Origin: an uncultured Clostridia bacterium
Lineage (GTDB): Bacteria > Bacillota > Clostridia > Oscillospirales > Ruminococcaceae
Reading direction: 5' to 3'
NCBI GenBank assembly: GCA_945910715.1
Contig: CAMDZU010000031.1
Location: 1-9,480 of the forward strand
Length of the DNA: 9,480 nt
Part shown: in pieces, positions 1 through 6,240 of the stretch
How the letters are laid out: every line of letters starts with the position of its first letter
How positions within the stretch are numbered: the first letter of the stretch is position 1
Notes under the pieces: model-generated
Seen by the model: the letters and a program-made list of their open reading frames with translations, nothing else
What the model was told of the DNA's origin: nothing
Databases searched by the model: none
Position numbers and translations under genes: made by a program

Positions 1-9
1 TATCTCGGC

Positions 10-88
10 TGGGGTGGGAGATGGGATTCGAACCCACGATCTTCAGTGCCACAAACTGACGCGTTAGACCAGCTACGCTACACCCACC
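10..88 (-). tRNA. trnH: tRNA-His (GUG anticodon)
   Basis: Read on the minus strand, the sequence folds into a full cloverleaf. The anticodon stem TCAGT/ACTGA encloses the loop TTGTGGC, giving anticodon GTG, which reads histidine codons. The extra 5' G at position -1, typical of tRNA-His, is encoded at position 88 and faces C73. The T loop TTCGAAT is canonical and CCA is encoded (positions 10-12). It is the last of three tRNA genes in one minus-strand cluster and probably shares the transcript that starts near 275. The acceptor stem has one apparent T-T mismatch at its sixth pair. Confidence 0.95.
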
Positions 89-110
89 ATATAAAAAAAT
101 AAAGCCATAA

Positions 111-187
<77 letters not shown>

Positions 188-190
188 TCA

Positions 191-264
191 TGGAGCGGGT
201 GATGGGAATCGAACCCACGTGTTCAGCTTGGAAGGCTGACATTCTACCATTGAACTACACCCGC
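191..264 (-). tRNA. trnG: tRNA-Gly (UCC anticodon)
   Basis: The minus-strand cloverleaf of 74 bases has the acceptor stem GCGGGTG/CACCCGC, the anticodon loop CTTCCAA (anticodon TCC, reading GGA/GGG) between TCAGC and GCTGA, the T loop TTCGATT and an encoded CCA at 191-193. It is the promoter-proximal gene of the three-tRNA cluster, and its 5' end lies about 11 bases downstream of the predicted transcription start. Confidence 0.96.
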
Positions 265-270
265 ATTTAT

Positions 271-315
271 AATGCTTGATTATTATAACACAGCAAAAAT
301 CATTTGTCAAGCATT
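271..315. repeat. 9-bp inverted repeat bracketing the tRNA promoter
   Basis: AATGCTTGA at 271-279 is the exact reverse complement of TCAAGCATT at 307-315, with 27 bases between the arms. One arm overlaps the -35 hexamer and the other the predicted start site of the tRNA promoter. On the plus strand the right arm runs into seven T residues (314-320). It could therefore also act as a long-loop terminator for plus-strand transcription, or be chance in AT-rich DNA. Confidence 0.55.
282..310 (-). promoter_or_regulatory. Consensus sigma-A promoter of the tRNA cluster
   Basis: On the minus strand, TTGACA (310-305) and TATAAT (287-282) are separated by exactly 17 bases. Both hexamers match the housekeeping sigma factor consensus perfectly. 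Transcription would start near 275 and run through tRNA-Gly, tRNA-Arg and tRNA-His. A perfect hexamer pair fits a stable-RNA operon. Confidence 0.9.
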
Positions 316-320
316 TTTTT

Positions 321-340
321 AAAAATTGCGAACAATTTTT
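321..340. terminator. AT-rich hairpin between divergent promoters
   Basis: AAAAATTG (321-328), the loop CGAA and CAATTTTT (333-340) form a perfect 8-bp stem. T runs end the stem on both strands, so it could act as a small bidirectional terminator or insulator between the tRNA promoter and the promoter of the acyltransferase operon. It ends 6 bases before the -35 hexamer at 347. A protein-binding palindrome is an alternative. The fold is seen; the function is inferred. Confidence 0.4.
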
Positions 341-346
341 GCATAA

Positions 347-375
347 TTGACATTTAAATTCCTGTGTGATAAAAT
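347..375 (+). promoter_or_regulatory. Promoter of the acyltransferase/DHHW operon
   Basis: TTGACA (347-352) and TAAAAT (370-375) are separated by 17 bases, and a TG one base before the -10 hexamer (367-368) makes it an extended -10 promoter. The predicted start near 382 leaves a leader of about 50 bases before the AAGGAG ribosome binding site at 421-426. A second TTGACT at 385-390 has no correctly spaced -10 element. Confidence 0.8.
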
Positions 376-432
376 AAAAATGTATTGACTTTTATGGGCG
401 CATTGCTCATTACTGTATAAAAGGAGTAAGCT

Positions 433-1860
433 ATGCTTTTTTCGTCAACGGTGTTTTTGTTTTTCTTTCTGCCTGTTACGGTAGGGGTTTATTACCTGCT
501 GGAAAGGAAATTCAGAAATTACTGGCTGCTGATTGTATCACTGCTGTTTTACGGCTGGGGCGAACCAAAGTTCATTTTCATAATGCTGATTTCCATATTC
601 GCCAATTATCTGTTCGGACTGCTTGCGGATAAATTCAGAGGAAACAAAAAGGCGGCGTACCCCGTGCTTTTTCTTACCTGCGTATGGAATATAGGCATTT
701 TCTTTGTGTACAAGTATCTCAACTTCACTATTGAGAACATAAACGGCTTTTTCGGGCAGGAAATTCCTCTTACGGAATTTGTGCTGCCAATCGGCATAAG
801 CTTTTTCACCTTTCAGGCAATGTCCTACGTTATCGACGTTTACAGAGGAAACGGACAGGTGCAGAAAAACCCCCTTCACGTTGCCCTTTATATAACCTTC
901 TTCCCACAGCTTATAGCAGGTCCTATCGTAAGGTATGAAACCGTTGCAAGCGAAATAAACAGCCGCAGAGAAAACCTTGAGGACTTTTACTGCGGACTTA
1001 AGCGGTTTGTGTTCGGCCTTTGCAAAAAGCTGATTTTGTCAAACTCAGTGGCGCTTATTGCGGACGCCGCCTTTGACGCGGAAAATCTTGCGGGAATTTC
1101 CGTGCTGTCCGCATGGGCAGGCGCTCTTTGCTACACTCTCCAGATTTATTTTGATTTTTCGGGCTATTCGGATATGGCAATCGGTCTTGGCAGAATGTTC
1201 GGCTTTCACTTCAACGAAAACTTTGATTACCCCTACGCTTCAAAATCCGTTTCGGAATTCTGGAGAAGATGGCATATTTCCCTTGGCAGCTGGTTCAGGG
1301 ACTATGTGTATTTTCCGCTGGGCGGCTCAAGGGTAAAATCAAAGGGCAGACTGGTGTTCAACCTTTTCGTGGTATGGTTGCTTACGGGCGTATGGCACGG
1401 AGCAAACTGGACCTTTATTCTGTGGGGCTTGTTCTACTTTGTGCTGCTTACCTTTGAAAAGCTTACGGGAATACCCAAAAAGCTGAAAAGCAAGCCCCTT
1501 GTTATACTCTACCGTGTGTTCACTCTGCTTTGCGTAGTTTTCGGCTGGGTATTGTTCAGGTCAACCGACCTTGAAAGAGCGATAACCTATATGGGCGCAA
1601 TGTTCGGTGCTTTCGGCAATGCTCTTACAAGCCCCGATATGCTGTATATGCTGAGCTGCTATCTGCCGCTTATTATTCTTGCGCTGATTTTCTCCTTCCC
1701 TGTTGTGCGGCTGTTCAGGGAAAAGGCGTCGGGTCTTCTCACAAGGCATCCCAATATTGCAGGAAGCGCAGAGGCGGTAATCGTGCTTGCAGTTGCGGCA
1801 GTATCCGTTTCCTACGCAGTGTGCGTGTCCTACAATCCGTTTATTTACTTTAATTTCTGA
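433..1860 (+). CDS. AlgI-type MBOAT family O-acyltransferase
   Basis: This is a polytopic membrane protein of 475 residues, the usual length for AlgI/PatA/DltB-like membrane-bound O-acyltransferases. The family passes acyl groups, normally acetyl, across the membrane to a polysaccharide or wall polymer. It shows the family N-terminus (LFSSTVFLFFFLPV), the segment PIGISFFTFQAMSYVIDVYRG near 119-139, PQLIAGP at 158-164, the conserved FWRRWHISLGSWFRDY at 276-291, and the WHG motif at 321-323. H322 in that motif is the expected catalytic histidine. The C-terminus (NPFIYFNF) is also typical of AlgI proteins. Many hydrophobic segments cover the whole length. The start is set by AAGGAG at 421-426. 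The DHHW partner gene begins 18 bases after its stop. The acceptor polymer cannot be read from the sequence. Confidence 0.93.
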   Translation: MLFSSTVFLFFFLPVTVGVYYLLERKFRNYWLLIVSLLFYGWGEPKFIFIMLISIFANYLFGLLADKFRGNKKAAYPVLFLTCVWNIGIFFVYKYLNFTIENINGFFGQEIPLTEFVLPIGISFFTFQAMSYVIDVYRGNGQVQKNPLHVALYITFFPQLIAGPIVRYETVASEINSRRENLEDFYCGLKRFVFGLCKKLILSNSVALIADAAFDAENLAGISVLSAWAGALCYTLQIYFDFSGYSDMAIGLGRMFGFHFNENFDYPYASKSVSEFWRRWHISLGSWFRDYVYFPLGGSRVKSKGRLVFNLFVVWLLTGVWHGANWTFILWGLFYFVLLTFEKLTGIPKKLKSKPLVILYRVFTLLCVVFGWVLFRSTDLERAITYMGAMFGAFGNALTSPDMLYMLSCYLPLIILALIFSFPVVRLFREKASGLLTRHPNIAGSAEAVIVLAVAAVSVSYAVCVSYNPFIYFNF

Positions 1861-1878
1861 TGAAAGGAGTGAGCCGCC

Positions 1879-3480
1879 ATGTATAGTAAAGCGGTTAAAA
1901 TCGGTGTAATAGTGCTGTTTTTCGCAGTAATTGCAGTATCGGCGGTTTTTTCCGATTTCAAGGGCGGAAAAATTTCCGAAAGCCAGAACAGACGTCTTGC
2001 GGAATTTCCCGATATAGAAAGCGAGGATATGGACTTTGAAAAGTTCACCGAGGGTTTTGAGAGCTGGAGCAACGACAATATCGGCTTTCAGGAAACCTAC
2101 AGCAGATTTTACGCAAAAATAAACACCGCCGCAGGCATTCCCACCACGGACAGCGTACATTACGGCAGGGACGGTTTTTACTTTATCACTGATGATAATT
2201 CCGTTGATATTGCAACGGGAAAGCACGTTATTTCAGAGGAAACACTCCGTGAAATTGCGGAAACACAGCAGGCTGTTTCCGACTACTACAAGTCACGGGG
2301 CAAGACCTACTATGTTGTGCTTGTTCCGGGAAAAGCCAGCGTTTATCCCGAAAAAATAAGGGGCGGCAGCTTTGAGGTAACGGAAACCACCGTTGACAAA
2401 ATAGAAAAGTACCTTACGGAGAACACGGACGTTAAGGTAATCAACGTGAAAGGCGCTCTTCTTGAATGTAAGGAACAGGGCAATCTTGTGTTTATGAAAA
2501 CGGACACCCACTGGACGCCTGTGGGCGCTTATGCGGCTTACAATACCATTATGGACAGACTTATTGCGGACGGGGAAATTGACGTAAAAGCGGATCTTGA
2601 CCCCGATTTCAGCAAGACAAAGCCCTTTGACGGGGACCTTGGCGGAATGATAGGCATAGACGCTTTGCCTCCCGAGCCGCTGTATTACGCAGAATGGAAG
2701 GCAAATTTCGTGCTTGACCAAAGCAGCAGCGAATATACCGCCGTATCAGATACTATTGATACCCTGTCCCGTACAACCAAGGTTGAGCTTTTCAGAAACG
2801 AAAAGCGCTATCTTAACAGCTCCGAAAATGTAAATCACAAAACGCTGCAGATATACGGCGACTCGCTTTTCCTTGACGTAAGGCAGATAAAGCAGTTCTT
2901 TGCGGAAAGCTTTGAAACGGTGCAGTATCTTCGTGTGCGCTCCGTATGCGAGGAGCTTGACCTTATCAACGACCCCGATATTGTAATTTACAGCGCTTAC
3001 GAAAGACTGGCGGAGCATGTGCTTACAAACAAGCCTCTTATTTCCGCCGACAGCTCCGTTCTTGACAGCCTTAAGGAAATTCCTGTAAACAAGTCCGACG
3101 TGTGGAACGGAAACAACGGTATGCTTGCCGAAATAAAGGAACAGGGCAGCTGCAAGGTGGAAAATCAGGAAATTGTTCTTGACGGCAGCCTTGAACGCTA
3201 CGACATAACAGGCTGGGCTTTGGACTTTAATTTACAGACCGACCTTAAGGACCTGTTTGTCTTTGCGGACGATATTCCAATAAAGGTTATCTACGGCAAA
3301 AAGGGAACGGACGTTGGAAAGCACTTCGGCTTTGAGAATGTGCAGAACTGCCGTTTCAGCTTTTCTCTGAGAAGGGATTTCCTTATCAAAAACAACGTAA
3401 AGCAGCTTAAATTTGTTATGGTTTCATCGGACGGAGTGCATAAGTACGAGCCGGTGGTTTATAATGTGACCATTGAATAA
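1879..3480 (+). CDS. DHHW family protein, AlgX/AlgJ-like SGNH-type acetyltransferase partner
   Basis: This 533-residue protein begins with a single hydrophobic segment (about 6-24) acting as signal or anchor, so the bulk should lie outside the membrane. The motif NRRLAEFP at 37-44, the segment ending in YGRDGFYF near 95-102, and DTHW at 209-212 match the DHHW/AlgX/AlgJ family. D209 and H211 are the probable catalytic pair. The nucleophile candidate is S329 in GDSL (327-330), which completes an SGNH-like triad. From about 425 to the end a separate beta-rich region containing TGWALD (444-449) looks like an accessory module, possibly for carbohydrate binding as in AlgX. It is translationally linked to the MBOAT gene (gap 18 bases, AAGGAG at 1864-1869). 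The likely role is to take the acetyl group delivered by the MBOAT protein and transfer it to a surface glycan. Family assignment is strong; substrate and catalysis are inferred. Confidence 0.88.
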   Translation: MYSKAVKIGVIVLFFAVIAVSAVFSDFKGGKISESQNRRLAEFPDIESEDMDFEKFTEGFESWSNDNIGFQETYSRFYAKINTAAGIPTTDSVHYGRDGFYFITDDNSVDIATGKHVISEETLREIAETQQAVSDYYKSRGKTYYVVLVPGKASVYPEKIRGGSFEVTETTVDKIEKYLTENTDVKVINVKGALLECKEQGNLVFMKTDTHWTPVGAYAAYNTIMDRLIADGEIDVKADLDPDFSKTKPFDGDLGGMIGIDALPPEPLYYAEWKANFVLDQSSSEYTAVSDTIDTLSRTTKVELFRNEKRYLNSSENVNHKTLQIYGDSLFLDVRQIKQFFAESFETVQYLRVRSVCEELDLINDPDIVIYSAYERLAEHVLTNKPLISADSSVLDSLKEIPVNKSDVWNGNNGMLAEIKEQGSCKVENQEIVLDGSLERYDITGWALDFNLQTDLKDLFVFADDIPIKVIYGKKGTDVGKHFGFENVQNCRFSFSLRRDFLIKNNVKQLKFVMVSSDGVHKYEPVVYNVTIE

Positions 3481-3484
3481 GTGC

Positions 3485-3513
3485 AGCCTCTCTGTGCTCA
3501 GGGCAGGGAGGCT
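3485..3513 (+). terminator. Hairpin after the acyltransferase operon
   Basis: AGCCTCTCTG (3485-3494) pairs with CAGGGAGGCT (3504-3513) over 10 bp with one G-U pair and a 9-base loop. It starts 5 bases after the stop codon of the DHHW gene. There is no T run directly behind it; the nearest is ATTTTT about 18 bases on. It may therefore act mainly as an RNA 3'-end stabiliser or a weak terminator. Confidence 0.5.
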
Positions 3514-3582
3514 CAGAGCGTCGAAAAAATATTTTTAGACAAGCTTCAGACGTCGAGAAACACACGCAGTAAGCAAAAATGC

Positions 3583-3613
3583 ATTTCCGCAGCCGTTTTA
3601 CGGCTGCGGAAAT
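3583..3613 (-). terminator. Terminator of the polymerase/YolD operon
   Basis: ATTTCCGCAGCCG (3583-3595) and CGGCTGCGGAAAT (3601-3613) form a perfect 13-bp stem with a 5-base loop. On the minus strand the stem is followed after a few bases by a run of five T residues (TGCATTTTTGC). This suits an intrinsic terminator about 70 bases beyond the YolD-like gene. On the plus strand no T run follows, so direction favours the minus-strand operon. Confidence 0.65.
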
Positions 3614-3681
3614 AAAAAGCAATGATATCTGTGAAAAAATTTTGTTATCACTTTGAACCTGCATTTTTGCGGTGCGTGGGT

Positions 3682-4110
3682 TTATCGACAGTCTATCTCC
3701 ATGCTGTAAATATCGTCAATGCTTATTACGGTCCCGTCCGTAAGGTAAATTTTACGTTCCGCTTCGTCAAAACGGCGGAATTCTCCGCAGAGGGTGGCAT
3801 AAAAGCCGCCCTCCTTTTTTTCATCGGGAATAAAACGACAAATCTCCACAAAGGGTCTTTCATCCGCCTTTTCTATAAGCAGGTTAAGCTGCATATCAAG
3901 TACGGCTTTTTGGTCGTCGGTAAGCTGCCGCTTTTTGCAGGTGAGCCTTGCCGCCTCGGCTACTCCGTCGTCGTAGCCCTTAAGCGCCGCAAAGGAGGAA
4001 AACTGAGCCGCCCGTGCGCTTTGGCTCATTGGGGGTCTTGTTTTTGAAACGTGTCGGGGCAGATTTATAATGTCCTCGTAGCTGTCCTTGCCGTCGTAAT
4101 AAACGCTCAT
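3682..4110 (-). CDS. YolD-like family protein
   Basis: This is a 142-residue soluble protein. The N-terminal segment RPPMSQSARAAQFSSFAAL (25-43) followed by KGYDD is the signature of the YolD-like family. The C-terminal half is a small beta-rich domain ending in GTVISIDDIYSMEI. YolD-like proteins are commonly encoded next to UvrX/UmuC-type Y-family polymerases in Firmicutes and are thought to act with them, as an accessory subunit by analogy to UmuD, though their biochemistry is little known. Its ATG overlaps the polymerase stop codon in an ATGA arrangement (4107-4110), and GGGAGG lies at 4120-4125 inside the polymerase gene. The two proteins are therefore probably made in a coupled way. It is the last gene before the 3583-3613 hairpin. 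Confidence 0.88.
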   Translation of the reverse strand: MSVYYDGKDSYEDIINLPRHVSKTRPPMSQSARAAQFSSFAALKGYDDGVAEAARLTCKKRQLTDDQKAVLDMQLNLLIEKADERPFVEICRFIPDEKKEGGFYATLCGEFRRFDEAERKIYLTDGTVISIDDIYSMEIDCR

Positions 4111-5609
4111 GCCTTGTGACCTCCCACTTGTCCGTTGCGCATAACGGTGGTTGCGCCCTCCTCTAAGTTCATTCCCTTAAGCACCGAGTTTTTGCCGTAT
4201 TTATGCTTTATTCCGATTATTGCCTTCTGAACGTTACGCTCACGGCTTTCCCTTTGCTCAAGCTTGCTTTGCTCCTCGTCAAACTCCGTGTAGTCGCTGA
4301 AAAAATCAAGCTGCTTCGGCTCTTCCTTTACGGAGCGCTCGCTGACAACGTGGTTTGCCACAACGGTCATTCTGCGTATCAGCAAATCCCTGTTCACAAT
4401 GCCCTTGTAAAGCTCCGCCGCCGCTTCCACAATCGTCCTTGTGGAGGAAATAAACCTGCCTAAATTCGCCGAGCCGTGGGAGGATTTCGGGATACTTCTG
4501 CCGTAGGGGTCGAGGACGGTTTCTCCGCTGTAATTTTCCGCTCCCTCGTTGTCATAGCCAACGGTAAGCACAAGCTGGTCGGCAACAACTCCCTTTTCCA
4601 CCATATCAAGAGTGAGCAGCTCCGTCATTTCACGGATAACAAGCAAGCCCTTTTCAAAGGTATATGGCGTTTGCAGCACCTGTCCCGAGGTAAGGCTGCT
4701 GCTTTCGGGGCGGTAAGCCTTTATGTGGGCTATGGTGCAGGATTCAAAGCCCCATGCGTGGTCGATAAGCAGCTCCGCATTGACCCCGAAAAGCTTGTAC
4801 AGCATATCCTCGCTGTAATAATCCCCCTTGCCGCCAAGGGAGCACCGTGCAATGTCCCCCATTGTGTAAAGCCCCTTTGCCTCCAGCTTTGCGGCATAGC
4901 CTCTGCCAACTCGCCAGAAATCCGTAAGGGGACGGTGATTCCAGAGCTGACGGCGGTAGGACATTTCGTCCAGCTCCGCAATACGCACTCCGTTTTCATC
5001 GGGGGGAATGTGCTTTGCCACAATATCCATTGCCACCTTGCACAGATAGAGATTTGTGCCCACGCCTGCCGTTGCGGTAATTCCAGTTTCCGCAAGCACC
5101 GCCTTTATGAGCATCATTGCAAGTCCTCTCGGCGTAACCTTGTAGGTTTTGAGATAAGGCACGGCGTCAATGAAAACCTCGTCTATTGAATAAACGTGAA
5201 TGTCCTCGGGGGCGATATATCTGAGATAGATGTTGTAAATCTGTGTGCTTACGTCCATATAGTGCGCCATCTGGGGCGGCGCAACGATATAGTCAAGCTC
5301 AAGGGCAGGATTGCTTTTAAGCTCCCTGTCGCTGGCTGATTTTCCCGTAAAGGTATGCCTGGGGGCGGAATAGCTGCGGTCTGCGTTGATTTTCCGCACC
5401 TTTTGCACAACCTCGAAAAGCCTTGCTCTGCCCCCTATTCCGTATGCTTTCAAGGCAGGAGAAACCGCAAGGCAGATTGTTTTTTCCGTCCTTGTGGGGT
5501 CGGCTACCACAAGATTTGCGTCAAGAGGGTCAAGTCCCCTTTCCACACATTCCACCGAGGCATAGAAGGACTTTAAGTCTATTGCGATATAATAATGTTC
5601 CCTGCTCAT
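4107..5609 (-). CDS. Y-family translesion DNA polymerase (UvrX/UmuC-like)
   Basis: This 500-residue error-prone polymerase belongs to the DinB/UmuC superfamily and copies past DNA lesions. The first metal-binding motif is IDLKSFYASVE (10-20) with D11, and Y16 sits at the steric-gate position. The second is YSIDEVFID (140-148) with catalytic D143 and E144. AGVGTNLYLCKVAMDIVAK (181-199) is the conserved palm segment, and a helix-hairpin-helix-like stretch follows around 230-255. QLDFF at 433-437 fits the beta-clamp binding motif QL(S/D)LF. The C-terminal tail KYGKNSVLKGMNLEEGAT (470-487), ending GGHKA, is typical of the UvrX branch. The start at 5609 is chosen because AGGAGG lies 5 bases upstream; an in-frame ATG at 5645 adds 12 residues with no such site and lies within the -10 region of the promoter. 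No classical GAAC-N4-GTTC LexA box was seen; another operator is proposed at 5627-5667. Confidence 0.93.
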   Translation of the reverse strand: MSREHYYIAIDLKSFYASVECVERGLDPLDANLVVADPTRTEKTICLAVSPALKAYGIGGRARLFEVVQKVRKINADRSYSAPRHTFTGKSASDRELKSNPALELDYIVAPPQMAHYMDVSTQIYNIYLRYIAPEDIHVYSIDEVFIDAVPYLKTYKVTPRGLAMMLIKAVLAETGITATAGVGTNLYLCKVAMDIVAKHIPPDENGVRIAELDEMSYRRQLWNHRPLTDFWRVGRGYAAKLEAKGLYTMGDIARCSLGGKGDYYSEDMLYKLFGVNAELLIDHAWGFESCTIAHIKAYRPESSSLTSGQVLQTPYTFEKGLLVIREMTELLTLDMVEKGVVADQLVLTVGYDNEGAENYSGETVLDPYGRSIPKSSHGSANLGRFISSTRTIVEAAAELYKGIVNRDLLIRRMTVVANHVVSERSVKEEPKQLDFFSDYTEFDEEQSKLEQRESRERNVQKAIIGIKHKYGKNSVLKGMNLEEGATTVMRNGQVGGHKA

Positions 5610-5626
5610 AAAATCCTCCTTTTCAA

Positions 5627-5667
5627 GATATACACAGTATAGCATATTTTTTCGCCGATGTACACAG
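5627..5667. promoter_or_regulatory. Candidate operator: 11-bp direct repeat on the polymerase promoter
   Basis: GATATACACAG (5627-5637) and GATGTACACAG (5657-5667) match at 10 of 11 positions and lie exactly 30 bp apart, about three turns of B-DNA, so a repressor could bind both on one face. One copy covers the -35 hexamer, the other the -10 hexamer and start site. The downstream copy also sits in a small palindrome, TATAC-ACA-GTATA (5629-5641). The placement suggests repression; the regulator is unknown and no LexA consensus is present. Confidence 0.45.
5636..5664 (-). promoter_or_regulatory. Promoter of the polymerase/YolD operon
   Basis: On the minus strand, TGTACA (5664-5659) and TATACT (5641-5636) are 17 bases apart, with TGC directly before the -10 hexamer making it an extended -10 promoter. 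The -35 hexamer matches consensus at only 4 of 6 positions. Transcription would start near 5629, leaving a leader of about 20 bases before the ATG at 5609. Confidence 0.75.
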
Positions 5668-5886
5668 GCTGAAATCTGATTGTACTTTTAGCAGGACAAT
5701 AAACCCTTCCGAGCAAATCCGGCAATGGAAATGTTTTATCGGAGCCGGCTGCGGAAGGAGCGGTCGGGGCACAAATCGCCGCTTGATACGGCAAATGACG
5801 TAATTGGATAGGAACTCCTTTGAGAATAACCGAATGAATATTCCTTGACTTTTTTGAGCGTCCCATGGCAAAATTCGCAAAACCTC
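5668..5886. other. Unassigned stretch between divergent promoters, with two adjoining hairpins
   Basis: About 220 bases lie between the polymerase and SCIFF promoters with no convincing gene. Two hairpins abut here. The first, 5705-5758, is an imperfect stem: CCTTCCG with CGGAAGG, then AG/CT, a CAAAT bulge, and CCGGC with GCCGG, around a 20-base loop. The second, 5759-5783, pairs AGCGG with CCGCT. GC content rises over this part relative to its flanks. Short open frames on both strands lack ribosome binding sites and family resemblance. It could be a structured RNA, a decayed repeat or a protein-binding region; I do not recognise it. Confidence 0.4.
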
Positions 5887-5915
5887 TTGCAAATCCTTTT
5901 AGGATATGCTATACT
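5887..5915 (+). promoter_or_regulatory. Promoter of the SCIFF peptide and maturase
   Basis: TTGCAA (5887-5892) and TATACT (5910-5915) are separated by 17 bases, with TGC directly before the -10 hexamer (extended -10). The start would fall near 5922, giving a leader of only about 25 bases before the GGAGG ribosome binding site and ATG. The 12 bases ATATGCTATACT are identical to those at the -10 of the divergent polymerase promoter. Confidence 0.75.
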
Positions 5916-5946
5916 TGAATAAATAAAACCAAACGGAGGAATTACT

Positions 5947-6090
5947 ATGAAGCACATTACAACTGTAAATAAGGCAAACTTAAAGGAAACTGCTGCTAAG
6001 GGCGGCTGCGGCAAGTGCCAGACTTCCTGCCAGTCTGCCTGCAAGACTTCCTGCACAGTAGCAAACCAGAAGTGCGAAGCAAACAAGTAA
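5947..6090 (+). CDS. scfA: Six-cysteine ranthipeptide precursor (SCIFF)
   Basis: This 47-residue peptide starts MKHITTVNKANLKETAAK and carries six cysteines at residues 21, 24, 28, 32, 36 and 43. It matches the SCIFF family (six cysteines in forty-five residues), nearly universal in Clostridia. The core CQTSCQSACKTSCTV (24-38) is nearly invariant in the family. In the characterised homologue from Caldanaerobacter (Tte1186a) the maturase links Cys32 to Thr37 through a thioether; both residues occur here at the same positions. The N-terminal 18-20 residues would be the leader bound by the maturase. GGAGG at 5935-5939 lies 7 bases before the ATG and gives a strong initiation site. No dedicated export gene or leader peptidase gene is next to it. 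The biological role of SCIFF peptides is unsettled; a signalling role has been proposed in clostridia. Confidence 0.96.
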   Translation: MKHITTVNKANLKETAAKGGCGKCQTSCQSACKTSCTVANQKCEANK

Positions 6091-6133
6091 GCTAATACAC
6101 GGGTTTACCCTTAATTATCGGCAAATCAAAGCA

Positions 6134-6170
6134 AGGGCGGAAGTTGTCTGAACTCCGCCCTGTACTTTTG
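6134..6170 (+). terminator. Hairpin between SCIFF and maturase, possible attenuator
   Basis: AGGGCGGA (6134-6141) pairs with TCCGCCCT (6154-6161) over 8 GC-rich bp, and GTT/AAC may extend the stem around the loop GTCTG. It is followed by GTACTTTTGT, a broken T run. This arrangement would end most transcripts after the peptide gene while letting some read into the maturase, giving an excess of precursor over enzyme. No clear promoter was seen between the hairpin and the maturase gene, which supports read-through. Confidence 0.6.
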
Positions 6171-6240
6171 TCGGGTAATCCACCGAATGATATGTCGGAA
6201 ACGGCTGCCAATTAAGTTAAATTATAAAGAGGATAAAGGA

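Noticed and set aside
1561..2226. Minus-strand open frame of 221 codons across the acyltransferase/DHHW junction
   Set aside because: It runs antisense to two well-supported genes, is cysteine-rich in a way typical of antisense translation, and has no ribosome binding site.
4476..5189. Plus-strand open frame of 237 codons opposite the polymerase gene
   Set aside because: It is a shadow in an antisense frame of a clearly recognised polymerase, with no start signal or family features.
5610..5645. Longer start for the Y-family polymerase at 5645
   Set aside because: It would lie upstream of the predicted transcription start and within the promoter; AGGAGG fits the ATG at 5609, and the catalytic motif then falls at the usual distance from the N-terminus.
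5725..5811. Plus-strand 28-codon open frame in the divergent region
   Set aside because: No ribosome binding site, no recognisable similarity, and it coincides with the hairpins; not supported as a gene.
5868..5893. Three nearby GCAAA copies as a small repeat array upstream of SCIFF
   Set aside because: The copies are only 5-6 bases, unevenly spaced and AT-biased, and one belongs to the -35 region; likely chance.
5736..6086. Minus-strand open frame antisense to the SCIFF gene
   Set aside because: It has no ribosome binding site, no family resemblance, and overlaps the SCIFF promoter and peptide gene, which are well supported.
6187..6240. Longer start for the SCIFF maturase at 6187
   Set aside because: The extra 18 residues do not resemble the family start and lack a ribosome binding site, whereas AGAGGA precedes the ATG at 6241 by 7 bases.
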